A stretch of 64,000 nucleotides of DNA from Magnetovibrio sp. (GTDB taxonomy: Bacteria; Pseudomonadota; Alphaproteobacteria; Rhodospirillales; Casp-alpha2). The DNA lies in contig NZFO01000021.1 of the NCBI GenBank assembly GCA_002690705.1, positions 129,594 through 193,593 on the forward strand. Reading direction: 5' to 3'. A program made the translations under genes and the position numbers. The notes below the pieces were generated by a model. That model saw nothing but the letters and a program-made list of their open reading frames with translations. It was not told the origin of the DNA and made no database searches. This document shows positions 8,808 through 18,468 of this stretch, piece by piece; within the stretch, counting starts at the first letter, position 1; the number at the start of each line of letters is the position of its first letter.

Positions 8808-9563
8808 ATGAAATTTAAGAAAAGGTTATTGAACCCCAATAATAAGCTTTTTCTCGAGATATGTGTAATTCCCTCACCAGTCGTTACCCAAGCTCTCGCA
8901 GCAGCTGGAGCGGATGCTATAATCGTAGACCAAGAACATGGTGCTGTCAGTAGCGATAAACTGCATTCAATGATCGCTGCAACTGCTGGGACAAACTGCG
9001 CACCGTTGGTACGGGTAGCCGAGAGACGCCCGGAATACGTCAAGGTCGCTTTGGATCTTGGGGCAGAGGGCGTGGTGTTTCCCCTGATCAAAAATGTTCA
9101 AGATGCACAGTCGTGTGTTTCAATGCTGGACTACCCCCCGAAAGGTAGCCGTGGCTGGGGACCCTTCATTGCACACTCGCGATGGTCTGTAGATTTGCTG
9201 GATTACAAAAAAGCTTACGGAGAGGGATGTGTTTGTATCCTTCTGATTGAAACGATAGAAGCAGTGCAGAATATTTACGATATCTGTGAAGTCGATGGTG
9301 TTGATGCTGTTTTTGTTGCAAAATTTGATTTATCAACTGCGTTAGGTGTTTCAGGTCAATTTGACCACATAGACTTTATATCTGCCATTACTCGTATAGA
9401 AGATGCAGCAAAAAAAACAAAAACTCCACTCGGAGGTGGGCCCGTTCGGGATAAGGTTGAATTTAATGAGTACTGTAAGCGAGGTTATCAGTTATTCGCT
9501 AATTTTGATGTCCTGAGATTAAAGCAAAGCGTTCACGAAAATCTGTCATGGAGAAATTTTTAG
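8808..9563 (+). CDS. HpcH/HpaI-family (class II, metal-dependent) aldolase
   Basis: A 251-residue TIM-barrel aldolase of the HpcH/HpaI family, which splits 2-keto-hydroxy acids to pyruvate and an aldehyde. Visible family features are IIVDQEHGAVS (catalytic/metal region, about residues 38-48), LVRVAERRPEYVKVALDLGAEG and FPLIKN, the PPKGSRGWGPF loop, and ILLIETIEAVQN, which supplies the metal-binding glutamate. The C-terminal region is a little short and divergent compared with the 4-hydroxy-2-oxo-heptanedioate aldolases. It stands alone, so its substrate cannot be read from neighbours. Confidence 0.87.
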   Translation: MKFKKRLLNPNNKLFLEICVIPSPVVTQALAAAGADAIIVDQEHGAVSSDKLHSMIAATAGTNCAPLVRVAERRPEYVKVALDLGAEGVVFPLIKNVQDAQSCVSMLDYPPKGSRGWGPFIAHSRWSVDLLDYKKAYGEGCVCILLIETIEAVQNIYDICEVDGVDAVFVAKFDLSTALGVSGQFDHIDFISAITRIEDAAKKTKTPLGGGPVRDKVEFNEYCKRGYQLFANFDVLRLKQSVHENLSWRNF

Positions 9564-10118
9564 GGTCCAAAATTATCAATTAAATTCGTAAGTTAATCTA
9601 GCCTGAAACAAATGCTTAAGTGATTTGTCTGCAACTTATTCTTATTATGGGTAATACCATCTTTACGAAGGTACGGCTTCGAATTAACGAAATACTGGAA
9701 ATATGCATAAGAATTTAACACAGCTAACTAATGGCATGTCGATAACAAGGGCTCTATATCGTTTTTAACTGCCAAAAACTCTGCTCCGAACTTAGTTTAA
9801 AAGCGCCGGGCAAAACCCAGTGCAACGAATCTTATCCTCACGATCTTGATCAATATCTTTTATTTTACGATGGTGGACTGCCATTCGAGTTCGAGCAAAC
9901 TGATCGGCTCCAGATAAAAAATATCGGGCGAGGGATGTCATTGAGGGAGCTGCCATTTCAGTTCATGCTCCATGTTTTGGAAAAGAAGGAGCCCCCATTA
10001 TTGTCGCTCAAAAAATATGGTAACTCGATCTCTAGTGAGTTTTTGTTTGCACTCACCCCCTCCTCGCGCTTTATTCGATCTTGCGAATAGTAAGACCCAG
10101 ACTAACGGACGTATAATC
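9564..10118. other. Intergenic, no gene seen
   Basis: About 550 bases between two plus-strand genes. A frame open from 9972 runs into the next gene, but its first 49 codons have no family likeness and precede the conserved methyltransferase start, so I treat them as leader. No terminator-like hairpin was clear. Confidence 0.5.
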
Positions 10119-11009
10119 ATGAAGCAGCAAATCACATTACTCGATGGTGGGATGGGACAAGAACTATGTCGTCGCAGTGGGAAACCGGCATCACCGCTTT
10201 TTTCTACTCAAGCCATGATTGATAACCCAGATATGGTTGTTGAACTTCACTCTGATTATATCCGCGCCGGCGCCGATGTAATCTGCTTAAACGCCTACGC
10301 TTCAACCCCCGAGCGTTTACACAGGGACGCTGATATTTCTCTCTTTGAACCACTTCAGAAAGCTGCCGCGGCCGCTGCTCTGAAGGCTCGAGACCAAACA
10401 CAAAAATCTGTTTTGATAGCTGGTTGTCTTCCCCCTCTCATGGCCAGTTACCATGCTGAATTAATACCAGAGGAGGCTCAAGCTATCGAGAGCTACGAGC
10501 GAATTGTTAAACAGCAAGAAACCGCAGTGGATTTATTTATAGCAGAAACAATGTCGTCTATTTCCGAGGCACATTATGTCTGTAGAGCTGTGGCTAAAAC
10601 ATCAAAATCAATTTGGGTATCTTTTACGGTTGATGATTCTGATGGTACATTACTTAGGTCAGGAGAGGCTCTGAAAGATGGAATAAAAGCGGCAGTTGCA
10701 GCCAACGCCGAATGTATTCTTGTGAATTGTTCCTCTCCCGAGTCAATTAGACAAGCAATGCCTATACTTTCAAAAAATGAGACCTTATTTGGTGGGATGG
10801 CTAATACTTTTGTCTCAGCAGCGAAGCTAAAGGCTGGAGAAACGGTTGATACACTTGTTACAAGAAATGATCTCGGACCAGATGAGTATGCAGCTCACGC
10901 GCTCAGCTGGGTAGAAGATGGTGCAACTCTCATTGGAGGATGTTGTGGCGTTGGCCCCGGTCATATTGCTGAAATTCGACGCCGAATCGATATGATTTCA
11001 TCACAATAA
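10119..11009 (+). CDS. Homocysteine S-methyltransferase-family protein
   Basis: A 296-residue zinc-dependent methyltransferase of the MmuM/BHMT family, which moves a methyl group from S-methylmethionine, a betaine or a related donor to homocysteine. The N terminus ITLLDGGMGQEL and the AGADVICLNAYASTPERL segment are typical. Zinc ligands are visible as the cysteine in VNCSSPES and the pair in IGGCCGVGPGHI near the C terminus. ATG 10119 is chosen because the domain begins directly there. The donor is not shown by sequence; the betaine-type importer 2-5 kb downstream makes a betaine or sulfonium donor possible, which is inference. Confidence 0.9.
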   Translation: MKQQITLLDGGMGQELCRRSGKPASPLFSTQAMIDNPDMVVELHSDYIRAGADVICLNAYASTPERLHRDADISLFEPLQKAAAAAALKARDQTQKSVLIAGCLPPLMASYHAELIPEEAQAIESYERIVKQQETAVDLFIAETMSSISEAHYVCRAVAKTSKSIWVSFTVDDSDGTLLRSGEALKDGIKAAVAANAECILVNCSSPESIRQAMPILSKNETLFGGMANTFVSAAKLKAGETVDTLVTRNDLGPDEYAAHALSWVEDGATLIGGCCGVGPGHIAEIRRRIDMISSQ

Positions 11010-11169
11010 AATAACGACTTTGGTTTCTAGGGGTGTTTACAGTGCTCACTGCACTATATTAAAAGTCCGCCTAAATAGCATACATAATATTTTTGAAGCT
11101 TATGCTTGCCGCTTTAAATGCTTTAACTGAAGCGCTAAAAATATTGATACAACAACTAAGAAGCTTGGC

Positions 11170-11730
11170 TCAGTTCTTTTCAAAATTGATAATATTATGC
11201 ACGTGGTCCACCCGTTCCTGCCTCACATCAATATCATTTGGCATCCAATATATTAGATCTTTGGGGGCTAATCTGTTTACTAGCCCCTCAACCAAGGACT
11301 GAAATTTTAACTGCAGCCAGCAATTTGTCGAACGAACCCCATCCTCTTGAATATCAAAGACCCCCCAAGGCAACATTATAATACGGTCATAGTAAGAGAG
11401 ATCTTTTTGAACACGTTTAAAAAGATCTTTAGAGGATTTTTCTTCATTCCAAAAACCGTAATGAAGCCAAAATGCTAAAAAGTCTATTGGGCAGCGATCT
11501 TGGACAAAACCATCTGAACACTTTGTGACTTGGTCAATGGCCTCTGAATACAGCTCAACAATCAACAAGCTCTGGGCGGCGCGGGATAGGTCCTGAAAAA
11601 CCAATCCATCTTCGCAACGACTTCTAAAACTTTCTTCAAGATACGGTAAATTAAGTGACTTAGACAAAGCCATGGCCAAGGATGACTTTCCAGTTCCCGC
11701 GCTACCGGAGACCGCAAGTTTAATTGTCAT
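11170..11730 (-). CDS. NadR/AAA_28-like P-loop nucleotide-binding protein
   Basis: A 186-residue single-domain P-loop protein. Walker A is GSAGTGKSS (about residues 8-16), and the DRCPIDFLAFW segment near residue 80 matches the DRxxxD lid/switch region of kinase-like ATPases related to the NadR ribosylnicotinamide kinase domain. No membrane segment. ATG 11730 begins the first strand of the fold; a TTG three codons upstream is also possible. It lies 9 to 18 bases after the end of the ABC ATPase gene on the same strand and probably shares its transcript. The substrate is unknown. Confidence 0.7.
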   Translation of the reverse strand: MTIKLAVSGSAGTGKSSLAMALSKSLNLPYLEESFRSRCEDGLVFQDLSRAAQSLLIVELYSEAIDQVTKCSDGFVQDRCPIDFLAFWLHYGFWNEEKSSKDLFKRVQKDLSYYDRIIMLPWGVFDIQEDGVRSTNCWLQLKFQSLVEGLVNRLAPKDLIYWMPNDIDVRQERVDHVHNIINFEKN

Positions 11731-11748
11731 TGGGACCAAACGCCTGTT

Positions 11749-12786
11749 TCATTTAGCGACCCGGGGCACAAGCGCTTTGACCAAATTTGTCATCTCAAGA
11801 ATACCAACAGGGACGCTGCCTTTTGTCACTATATAAGAATGGGATGTTTCACCACTCGAACGTGCAATCACGCTCTCCAAGGTATCATTAAAATCGACCT
11901 CACCATGCGCGTGGGGCGTTAGTTCACCATTAATCGGTGTCATAATTGAACGCACTCGCAGGACTCTCGCACGATTAATATCGCTGACAAAATCTTCAAT
12001 ATAGGGATCATTCGGGTGAAGCAAAATGTGTTGTGGATCACCTTTTTGAACGATGTATCCATCCTTCAGGATAACCAAGTAATCGGCAAGCTTTAAGGCT
12101 TCATCCAGATCATGAGTAATAAAAACTATTGTTTTGTTAAGCTCTGTTTGCAGCTCTAAGAGGAGGTCTTGCATGTCTGTGCGAATTAGTGGGTCCAAAG
12201 CCGAAAAAGCTTCATCCATCAACATGATAGGAGAATTAGAGGTTAATGCTCGACTGATCCCAACACGTTGCTGCATGCCGCCCGAAAGTTGGTGGGGATA
12301 GTGGTTTTCATAACCTTGTAATCCAACCCGGTCTAACCATTTCTTAGCTTCTCGTGCAGCCTCCTTGGGATCAGCCTTGCGAACCTTCAACAAAGTAGCA
12401 GCATTTTCAACAACAGTATGGTGAGGAAAGAGCGCAAATTTTTGAAATACCATTGACATAGTCTCTCGACGTAAATTACGAAGCTTGGTCTCGTCGAATG
12501 CAAGAATATCATCACCATCAACCTCAATCTCACCAGCTGTAGGTTCAATCAAACGGTTTAAGTGTCGAATTAAGGTTGATTTGCCCGAGCCAGACAAACC
12601 CATAATTACGGTAATTTGCCCATCTACCATTTCCATGTTGATGTCTTGTAGGCCCAGGACATGATCATACTTTTCCAATAAATCTGATTTGCTAACTCCA
12701 TATCTAATATGATCAAGGGCAGAGCGAGCCTGTGTTCCAAAAATTTTGTATAGATTGCGGATCGAAATTTTTACAATATTTTCCAC
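11749..12786 (-). CDS. proV: Quaternary-amine (glycine betaine/proline) ABC importer, ATPase
   Basis: A 345-residue ProV/OpuAA-type ATPase that powers uptake through the adjacent permease. Walker A is GLSGSGKST, the signature LSGGMQQRVGISRAL and Walker B IMLMDEAFSALDP. The KKFALFPH Q-loop region reads MVFQKFALFPH, typical of betaine importers. After the ATPase core, about residues 275-345 form a CBS-like regulatory tail (VRSIMTP ... VIARSSGETSHSYIV), which in OpuA senses ionic strength. Start is GTG. It is the third gene of a proX-proW-proV order. The exact substrate among betaines, choline, carnitine or sulfonium analogues is not decided by sequence. Confidence 0.92.
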   Translation of the reverse strand: MENIVKISIRNLYKIFGTQARSALDHIRYGVSKSDLLEKYDHVLGLQDINMEMVDGQITVIMGLSGSGKSTLIRHLNRLIEPTAGEIEVDGDDILAFDETKLRNLRRETMSMVFQKFALFPHHTVVENAATLLKVRKADPKEAAREAKKWLDRVGLQGYENHYPHQLSGGMQQRVGISRALTSNSPIMLMDEAFSALDPLIRTDMQDLLLELQTELNKTIVFITHDLDEALKLADYLVILKDGYIVQKGDPQHILLHPNDPYIEDFVSDINRARVLRVRSIMTPINGELTPHAHGEVDFNDTLESVIARSSGETSHSYIVTKGSVPVGILEMTNLVKALVPRVAK

Positions 12787-12802
12787 TGACTAGCTTAACC
12801 TC

Positions 12803-13843
12803 TTAATATTTTTCAGCGGTATTTATGCGGTCAAGCGCCGCTTTTGTAACGCGATCAAGAATAATTGCTAGTAAAACGATCCCCAAGCCAGAAATTAAAC
12901 CAACCCCGAGCTCAAGATTTCGTATCCCCCTCAGAACAAGCACCCCAAGCCCCGGTGCTGATACAAGGGAGGCAATTACGACCATTGCAAGGCTCATCAT
13001 GATTGTTTGGTTTACCCCGGCCATAATGTTTGGCAACGCTAGGGGAATTTGAACTCCATAGAGCTTTTGCCTACTCGTCATCCCAAATGAATCTGCCGCC
13101 TCAATAACATCCTTATCGACCAGCCGAATACCAAGATCAGTCAGCCGAATTACTGGAACGATGGCATAAAGGATAATTGCAATACCATATAATTTTGGTT
13201 CTGTAACCGAAAAGAGAAAGATTAGTGGAATAAGATAAACGAATGGGGGTAACGTTTGCAGCATATCCAGAACAGGAATAGTCATCCGCTGCAAAGTATT
13301 ATTGCGTGACATTGCAATCCCGATGGGAACGCCAAGTAGCACACATAAGACGGCACACACAAAAATTATAGCTAACGTTTGTATGGCATAATCGTAAAGG
13401 TCAATCGCTGCGAGAAACATAAGACACAATGCGACAAACCCCACTAACTTTACGGATTTAGATGCAAAATAGACAACCCCCATCAAAACAGGGATCATTA
13501 TCCACCATGGCATACCTTCAAACCCAACGAGAGCTGCCTCTAAAATCCAGCTTAGAGGTTGGGTCATAGGATCAAGCACAAATCGCAAAACACTCTTTAT
13601 GGCAAGAAAGGCCTGCTCCAAGCCCGCTGTAAGATCGCGAGATTGGGGAAAATTCGGACACGCTTTATGTAAGGTATCCATGGATGGGAAAGGGAATTCC
13701 CAAAGCGACAACTCTTCACCCGACTGACCTCTACTCTTGGCCAGAAGTTCAGCCATCGACATCGGGCGGTCACCGCCTTGCTTCGCTAAATCGCACCAGG
13801 CTCGCAAACCAAGCCCGTCAAATATGAAATCATAGGTCGCCAT
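12803..13843 (-). CDS. proW: Quaternary-amine ABC importer, permease
   Basis: A ProW/OpuAB-type inner-membrane permease of about 346 residues (ATG 13843; a GTG eight codons upstream is also open). The first about 100 residues are a long soluble tail, as in ProW. They are followed by membrane segments and the EAA loop ADSFGMTSRQKLYGVQIPLALP, which docks the ATPase. The motif PIGIAMSRNN and the QTLPPFVYLIPLIFLF helix are typical of betaine permeases. Sixteen bases separate it from proV, consistent with one transcript. Confidence 0.92.
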   Translation of the reverse strand: MATYDFIFDGLGLRAWCDLAKQGGDRPMSMAELLAKSRGQSGEELSLWEFPFPSMDTLHKACPNFPQSRDLTAGLEQAFLAIKSVLRFVLDPMTQPLSWILEAALVGFEGMPWWIMIPVLMGVVYFASKSVKLVGFVALCLMFLAAIDLYDYAIQTLAIIFVCAVLCVLLGVPIGIAMSRNNTLQRMTIPVLDMLQTLPPFVYLIPLIFLFSVTEPKLYGIAIILYAIVPVIRLTDLGIRLVDKDVIEAADSFGMTSRQKLYGVQIPLALPNIMAGVNQTIMMSLAMVVIASLVSAPGLGVLVLRGIRNLELGVGLISGLGIVLLAIILDRVTKAALDRINTAEKY

Positions 13844-13912
13844 TTTTAGGATGCTGCCTAACAACACGTTTGCAGTTAGTTTTGTCCGAGTGTAGTCGGT
13901 TTCGAGTGTGTT

Positions 13913-13945
13913 AAAAGAGACGGAACTGCGTTAGCCCCGCCTCTT
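13913..13945 (-). terminator. Hairpin between proX and proW
   Basis: On the minus strand AAGAGGCGG pairs with CCGTCTCTT (nine pairs, one G-U) across a loop of about 13 bases, followed by TTTT. It lies just after the proX stop and before proW. Intergenic hairpins at this place often let the binding-protein message accumulate above the membrane components. Confidence 0.55.
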
Positions 13946-13954
13946 TACTTGGAT

Positions 13955-14983
13955 CTACTTCAGAATTGCTGACAATTTCTTATTTGCATTAGCGCTAACC
14001 CACTTCGACCATGTACCTTTCTCTTGCTTTAAGAAACGGACAGCCGCTTCTTCTGCGGAAGCTTTTTTATCTTTTTTCCACGCTAAAAGACCATTCATAG
14101 TACCCACATCAAAACTCACTTTACCCATGAGACTCGCAATCGCAGGTTCTCGTTTTTTAAATGCCGCTGTGACCACCGTTAGGACTGGGGCCGGCGGAAA
14201 GTCGGAAATCCCCGGATTTGGGGTTCCTTTATTCTGGTTTGCCGTATGAATTTTCGTGTCTATTTTACCTATAGATAATTTTTTCATTGGGTACTTGCCA
14301 AGCACTGCGGTTGGCCCCCAATAGTATCCGAACCACGGTTTCTTATCATCGTAGGCAGCAGCAATCGATGTCGCTAGAGTTTCACCAGATCCATGATTAA
14401 AAACCTCAATACCAGCGGCCTCCATTTTAAGAGCTTTTACCAAATTATCATTTACCTTTCGGCAACCCCACCCATCTGGGCAATTATTGAAACGCGCGCC
14501 AACTAATTTTGGGTTGGCAAGAACGTCTTTTACGGTTTTCAATTCAGGGTGCTTTTTCGCTAAATACTCTGGGATCCACCAACCCTCGAGTCCACCCGGG
14601 GATATGACCTCAGATAGGCGCTCAACTTTACCTGCAGATTCCATTTTTTTATAAACATCACCTGAAGAATTTAGCCAGAGCTCAGTGACGATGTCGGGCT
14701 CCCCGTTCTCAGCTAAAGATGCTACGGCAGTGGTTGTCGCAGATGGCACTTTCGTTACCTTGCATCCATAACCTTGCTCCATAAGAAACTTTGAAACTTC
14801 AGTGATTATTTGTGATGAAGCCCAGTTCATCTCGGTAATCGAGACTTTACCGCAGCTTGCCGCGCCTGCCGAATTTGAAATCATCATCGCTCCAGCAATA
14901 GCGCCTACTATTCCGACGCACACCCCCCTCAGTTTTGAGGATGTTAACCTATTTTCTTTTGGAAAAAATTTTTGTTGTCTCAT
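13955..14983 (-). CDS. proX: Quaternary-amine ABC importer, substrate-binding protein
   Basis: A 342-residue periplasmic OpuAC/ProX-type binding protein. A signal peptide covers about residues 18-41, ending near NSAGAASCG. The conserved EMNWASSQIITEVSKFLMEQGYGC and EPDIVTELWLNS segments contribute the tryptophan-rich pocket that binds quaternary ammonium groups; KPWFGYYWGPTAVLGKY and GWWIPEYL give further aromatics. It is followed by a hairpin and proW. The next upstream genes on the strand are a dehydrogenase and a DUF3726 protein, suggesting that the imported compound may be metabolised as well as used as an osmolyte. Confidence 0.9.
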   Translation of the reverse strand: MRQQKFFPKENRLTSSKLRGVCVGIVGAIAGAMMISNSAGAASCGKVSITEMNWASSQIITEVSKFLMEQGYGCKVTKVPSATTTAVASLAENGEPDIVTELWLNSSGDVYKKMESAGKVERLSEVISPGGLEGWWIPEYLAKKHPELKTVKDVLANPKLVGARFNNCPDGWGCRKVNDNLVKALKMEAAGIEVFNHGSGETLATSIAAAYDDKKPWFGYYWGPTAVLGKYPMKKLSIGKIDTKIHTANQNKGTPNPGISDFPPAPVLTVVTAAFKKREPAIASLMGKVSFDVGTMNGLLAWKKDKKASAEEAAVRFLKQEKGTWSKWVSANANKKLSAILK

Positions 14984-15032
14984 AAAGAAACTCCGTTTTG
15001 TTTAGGTTAGGTAAAATTCGTTAGATCCCGAC

Positions 15033-16067
15033 TCATTCGTTTGGCCGGGTTGTAAAAGCTTCCAATCGCGCAATTAAGTTTTCATCTACATGAATCCCCC
15101 CCATCACGCTGCGAGAGCGGCTCAAAAGACGCTGACTTCCGGGAAGACGAGCCCCAGGCTGGCTTTCAATAGCTTTCTTAAGGTCTCCCATATTAAAGTC
15201 AAATTTACCCCCTGAAAAATAATCAGGTGCAATAGCTACAAAAAACTGGCCCGTCCGCGGAGGTCCTCCAGCATTGCCACCAAATTGACTGGCGTCCTTA
15301 CCTAGGGTGGCTCCAGCTAACACAGCAGCAAAAATTTCAACCATTAGTCCAATACCAAAGCCCTTATAACCTCCGCTAGGCACCATACTACCTTTTAAAG
15401 CTGCCTCCGCATTGGTTGTCGTGTTACCCTCAGCGTCGAGAGCCCAGCCAGCCGGAAGCTGCCGACCAGCTCGAGCATGCATCATAATTTCGCTTTTGGC
15501 TACAACACTTGCTGACTGATCGATCACCAGTACAGCCTCAGTCTTTCCATATGAATTAGCCGCACCGGGCACTGCGAGAGCAACGGGATTGGTTCCAATC
15601 ACCGGCGTAAAGCCGCCGACCGGAGAAATCGAGGCAGGGGCGTTGGTAAATCCAAGGCCTAGCAAACCCCGTTCTGCTAAATATTCTACGTGATACCCAA
15701 GAACACCGCAATTATATGAATTTCTAATCGCCAGTCCAGCGATACCAACTTCATGCGCTAAGGGAACAAGGCTCTCGAAACCAGCTTCAATAGCTGGATG
15801 AGCAAAGCCACACCCAGCGTCTACCACAACGGCCGAAGCGACAGGTAGCTCCACCTTTGGGACCGCCAAGCCAAGGACCTTTCCACATTGCACGTGCTCA
15901 CAGTAAGTCGGCAAGTAAACAAGACCGTGGCTTGCAATCCCATCTCGTTCCGCAGCAGTAATGGCTCGAGCGACGGAAACCGCGGATTCTTCCCGCACTC
16001 CGGTGCTTTCAAGAGCACGACGGGCAAGGTTCTCGACAGCTGTCAAAGTAATCTTTCGAAGAGGCAT
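15033..16067 (-). CDS. Malate/L-lactate/ureidoglycolate dehydrogenase-family oxidoreductase (Ldh_2)
   Basis: An NAD(P)-dependent dehydrogenase of the Ldh_2 family, which also includes delta-1-piperideine-2-carboxylate reductase. Family marks are the ERDGIASHGLVYLPTYCEHV helix (about residues 45-65 with the conserved SHG), IRNSYNCGVLGYHVEYLAERGLLGLGFTNAPA and the GTNPVALAVPG nucleotide region, and the PSGGYKGFGIGLMVEI segment. Length of 344 residues is normal. ATG 16067 is annotated; a TTG at 16079 overlapping the upstream stop is an equally open start. It sits in one minus-strand run with the DUF3726 gene and upstream of proX, so the substrate may derive from the imported amine. Confidence 0.88.
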   Translation of the reverse strand: MPLRKITLTAVENLARRALESTGVREESAVSVARAITAAERDGIASHGLVYLPTYCEHVQCGKVLGLAVPKVELPVASAVVVDAGCGFAHPAIEAGFESLVPLAHEVGIAGLAIRNSYNCGVLGYHVEYLAERGLLGLGFTNAPASISPVGGFTPVIGTNPVALAVPGAANSYGKTEAVLVIDQSASVVAKSEIMMHARAGRQLPAGWALDAEGNTTTNAEAALKGSMVPSGGYKGFGIGLMVEIFAAVLAGATLGKDASQFGGNAGGPPRTGQFFVAIAPDYFSGGKFDFNMGDLKKAIESQPGARLPGSQRLLSRSRSVMGGIHVDENLIARLEAFTTRPNE

Positions 16068-16075
16068 ACTTTCAC

Positions 16076-16771
16076 TCAATCAACATCGACTAGTCCGGCA
16101 CCCGCCCCGGACATACGCGACTGCTCACTCGAGGGGACCAGACATCTGCGAAAGAAGGAGTCCAGCCCGTCCCACGCATAACGATCTACTGCGACACCAT
16201 CCTGAATTATCTTAGCGCCAAACCTTGTCATGCTTACCGGGTCAATGGTGATCCCTCCAATCCATTCCTTCGCGCAATCAAGACTAGAATCTAATACCAC
16301 CACATTGGTTGGGCCTGCGCCAACGATTGTTTTCAAGTCGACTGCATCGAGGGTCACCGTACCGTCTCTCCTTAAGTTAAACCTAACCCCGGGCCATTTA
16401 ATTACACGGGACCCTACCCGAAGAGCCGCTAGAAAGCATGCGACAAGTAGTGGATTATCGACATTCTTTACTGTGATAAATCCTTCGGTGCCCATGCGCA
16501 ATCGGGTATAATCTGCTAGCGCCGAACCCACAAGGACTGAGGATAGTCCGTTTCTGCCTGTAAACTCAAGCCCCTCTCCTTTCTCAACTAAGCTGATAAA
16601 GCCAAACTCGAGCCGTTCATCTAAGAGTTTAAGAGATGATAATGCTATCGGTAAAGGGTCAATACCGAGTCTTGGCATCCACTTAACCGCTTCTGAAAAG
16701 TCCTCCGCAACCCCGAATGGAACCCCCGCGCCCACAGCTCCACGGGTGACTAAAAAAGTAATCTCATTCAA
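16076..16771 (-). CDS. DUF3726 protein
   Basis: A 231-residue cytoplasmic protein resembling DUF3726. The opening (SLNEI... GAGVPFGVAEDFSEAVKWMPRLG) matches the family's N terminus, and GAGPTNVVVLDSSLD with the C-terminal WDGLDSFFRRCLVP are characteristic. No ATG fits the start: TTG 16771 is used, and the family consensus suggests that two or three upstream codons (V, S) may also be translated. DUF3726 genes commonly adjoin Ldh_2 dehydrogenase genes, as here, so the two probably act on one pathway. Function is unknown. Confidence 0.75.
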   Translation of the reverse strand: MNEITFLVTRGAVGAGVPFGVAEDFSEAVKWMPRLGIDPLPIALSSLKLLDERLEFGFISLVEKGEGLEFTGRNGLSSVLVGSALADYTRLRMGTEGFITVKNVDNPLLVACFLAALRVGSRVIKWPGVRFNLRRDGTVTLDAVDLKTIVGAGPTNVVVLDSSLDCAKEWIGGITIDPVSMTRFGAKIIQDGVAVDRYAWDGLDSFFRRCLVPSSEQSRMSGAGAGLVDVD

Positions 16772-16794
16772 AGATACGATTAATGGAGATCTTG

Positions 16795-18468
16795 TTATGC
16801 GAGGACCTCCGGTTTAACAGGAAAGGCCCAACCATCTCCCTCGGCGTCACACAGTTCGTGTGGCATCGGCGCACCTTGAAACATCGTTATCCGGGTCCAG
16901 AGGTCTGATTTCGGATCAAATTTTGATGCTCCAAAAAAAGCGAGTTTAAAACGTAATAGATCAATTGGGCGCACGTCAGAGGAAATCAGGCTGTCATAAA
17001 TTTCACCGTATGGAAACCGTGCCGTAGTCTGAACACGGCGCACAATATGGCGAAATTCAGGACGTCGTATCAGAAAAGCCGCGATGCTGGTATGTGGGTC
17101 GGCATTCATGAGTTCCGCCTCAAGGGCAGCAACATCTCGTCCAATTGCAAGAGGCATTTCCCACTCAACTCCTAATCCACAATAGCGATTGCTGAAACGA
17201 GGCTCCAGTTTATCCTCTGAATAGTACCAGAAGTATTGCTGCTCCTCGGACGTTTTATAATCGCGCTTTAGCGCCCAACAGTAATTGTTCTCAAGTAAAT
17301 TTAATACCTCAGCAACCGTCATAACTGGATCAAAAACCTCTGCCCGATCAGCGCACATAGTGTCTGCTAAATCGTCTATCAGGTCTCCATGCGGTTCTAA
17401 AATCAGGCTGGTAATTAACTCTTGTCCTTCAAGAGAATAGGCACTCTCTGCCAATAAATAAAGTGCGTTCCAAGGATGCTCTTGAGAGAGGATATCGGTG
17501 TTCAGCAAATGATCTTCAAAATTAACCATTTCACTACGTAACTTGGTAATCCGACACGCTTGAACTTTGTCCTCGACTACCCACTCCTCAAGGTATCGGT
17601 GAATTTGGTTTGTAAGCTTATATAAAATATCACATTGTTGAGAGGTCACTGATGGCAAGTTACGAACTCTCATCAACGCGGTTTCACGAGCAACAACCCA
17701 ATTATTAATAAGCTCAGGGTGTTTGACGAGAAATGGTGCCATGCCCAACCCAGTAGAATTACCTATTCCCAGGAACCGTTTGATCGCCGGATGCAACGCG
17801 ACAGCGCGCCTCCCGCCAGTTGACCGAGCTACGTGTTCCACAAGATCTATGGTGAACCAGCGTATAAGGTAAACTGCGAGCATTTCGACCTGAAACGGCC
17901 CACGCATTTCCGGCCGCTGCGCAATCTTTTCATTGTCAGCACAGCCATATTTCCCGCTACCATACACCGCAGTAGTGCGCATGAGGTACCCAACATCCGA
18001 CAGAAAATCAATATCCGGTTGTCGTCCCACAGCGAGTGCATCCACAACGTGTTTAAAAGCTCGCAAGCTTTTGTTGGCTCGTGCGACGGAGAGCTCCTTA
18101 GTCGTGAAACGTCCAGACTCTTGCCTCGGCGTATTCTCTGCTAATCTTACAAGATCGGCCTCTGTGGGGACCCCATCAAACAGATTGAAAGTAGCATCCC
18201 AAGCCTCAGCTATCACACGGTCTGAACGCTGCCCGGGCTCCAACTCTCTAGTAAACGCAACCAAGGAATAAGTGCGAGTAGGGGTGCGCGCAGCATAAAC
18301 AGATGTACCATAGCCCTCCGCATCAACATCGAAAATTAACCGCTCAAAACCCCAGCGCTCGCCTGCCATGCGACGAACGAGGCTGCGCATAAAACTCAAT
18401 CGGTTATGGTGAGATGCGCCCATGCGCTTCAATCTCATGACATCTCCGGGTCGCCTTGAATCCACCAT
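16795..18468 (-). CDS. Conserved hypothetical protein, 557 residues
   Basis: I do not recognise a family. The protein is soluble, without signal peptide or membrane segment, and fairly rich in Arg, Trp and acidic residues. Blocks such as MRTTAVYGSGKYGCADNEKI (about residues 168-187), LGIGNSTGLGMAPFLVKHPELI (about 233-254) and NRYCGLGVEWEMPLAIGRD (about 426-444) look like conserved glycine-rich functional segments. Its ATG directly follows the TAG of the M19-family gene with no gap, and it ends 23 bases before the DUF3726 start, so it belongs to the same transcript and probably the same catabolic pathway. It looks intact. Confidence 0.7.
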   Translation of the reverse strand: MVDSRRPGDVMRLKRMGASHHNRLSFMRSLVRRMAGERWGFERLIFDVDAEGYGTSVYAARTPTRTYSLVAFTRELEPGQRSDRVIAEAWDATFNLFDGVPTEADLVRLAENTPRQESGRFTTKELSVARANKSLRAFKHVVDALAVGRQPDIDFLSDVGYLMRTTAVYGSGKYGCADNEKIAQRPEMRGPFQVEMLAVYLIRWFTIDLVEHVARSTGGRRAVALHPAIKRFLGIGNSTGLGMAPFLVKHPELINNWVVARETALMRVRNLPSVTSQQCDILYKLTNQIHRYLEEWVVEDKVQACRITKLRSEMVNFEDHLLNTDILSQEHPWNALYLLAESAYSLEGQELITSLILEPHGDLIDDLADTMCADRAEVFDPVMTVAEVLNLLENNYCWALKRDYKTSEEQQYFWYYSEDKLEPRFSNRYCGLGVEWEMPLAIGRDVAALEAELMNADPHTSIAAFLIRRPEFRHIVRRVQTTARFPYGEIYDSLISSDVRPIDLLRFKLAFFGASKFDPKSDLWTRITMFQGAPMPHELCDAEGDGWAFPVKPEVLA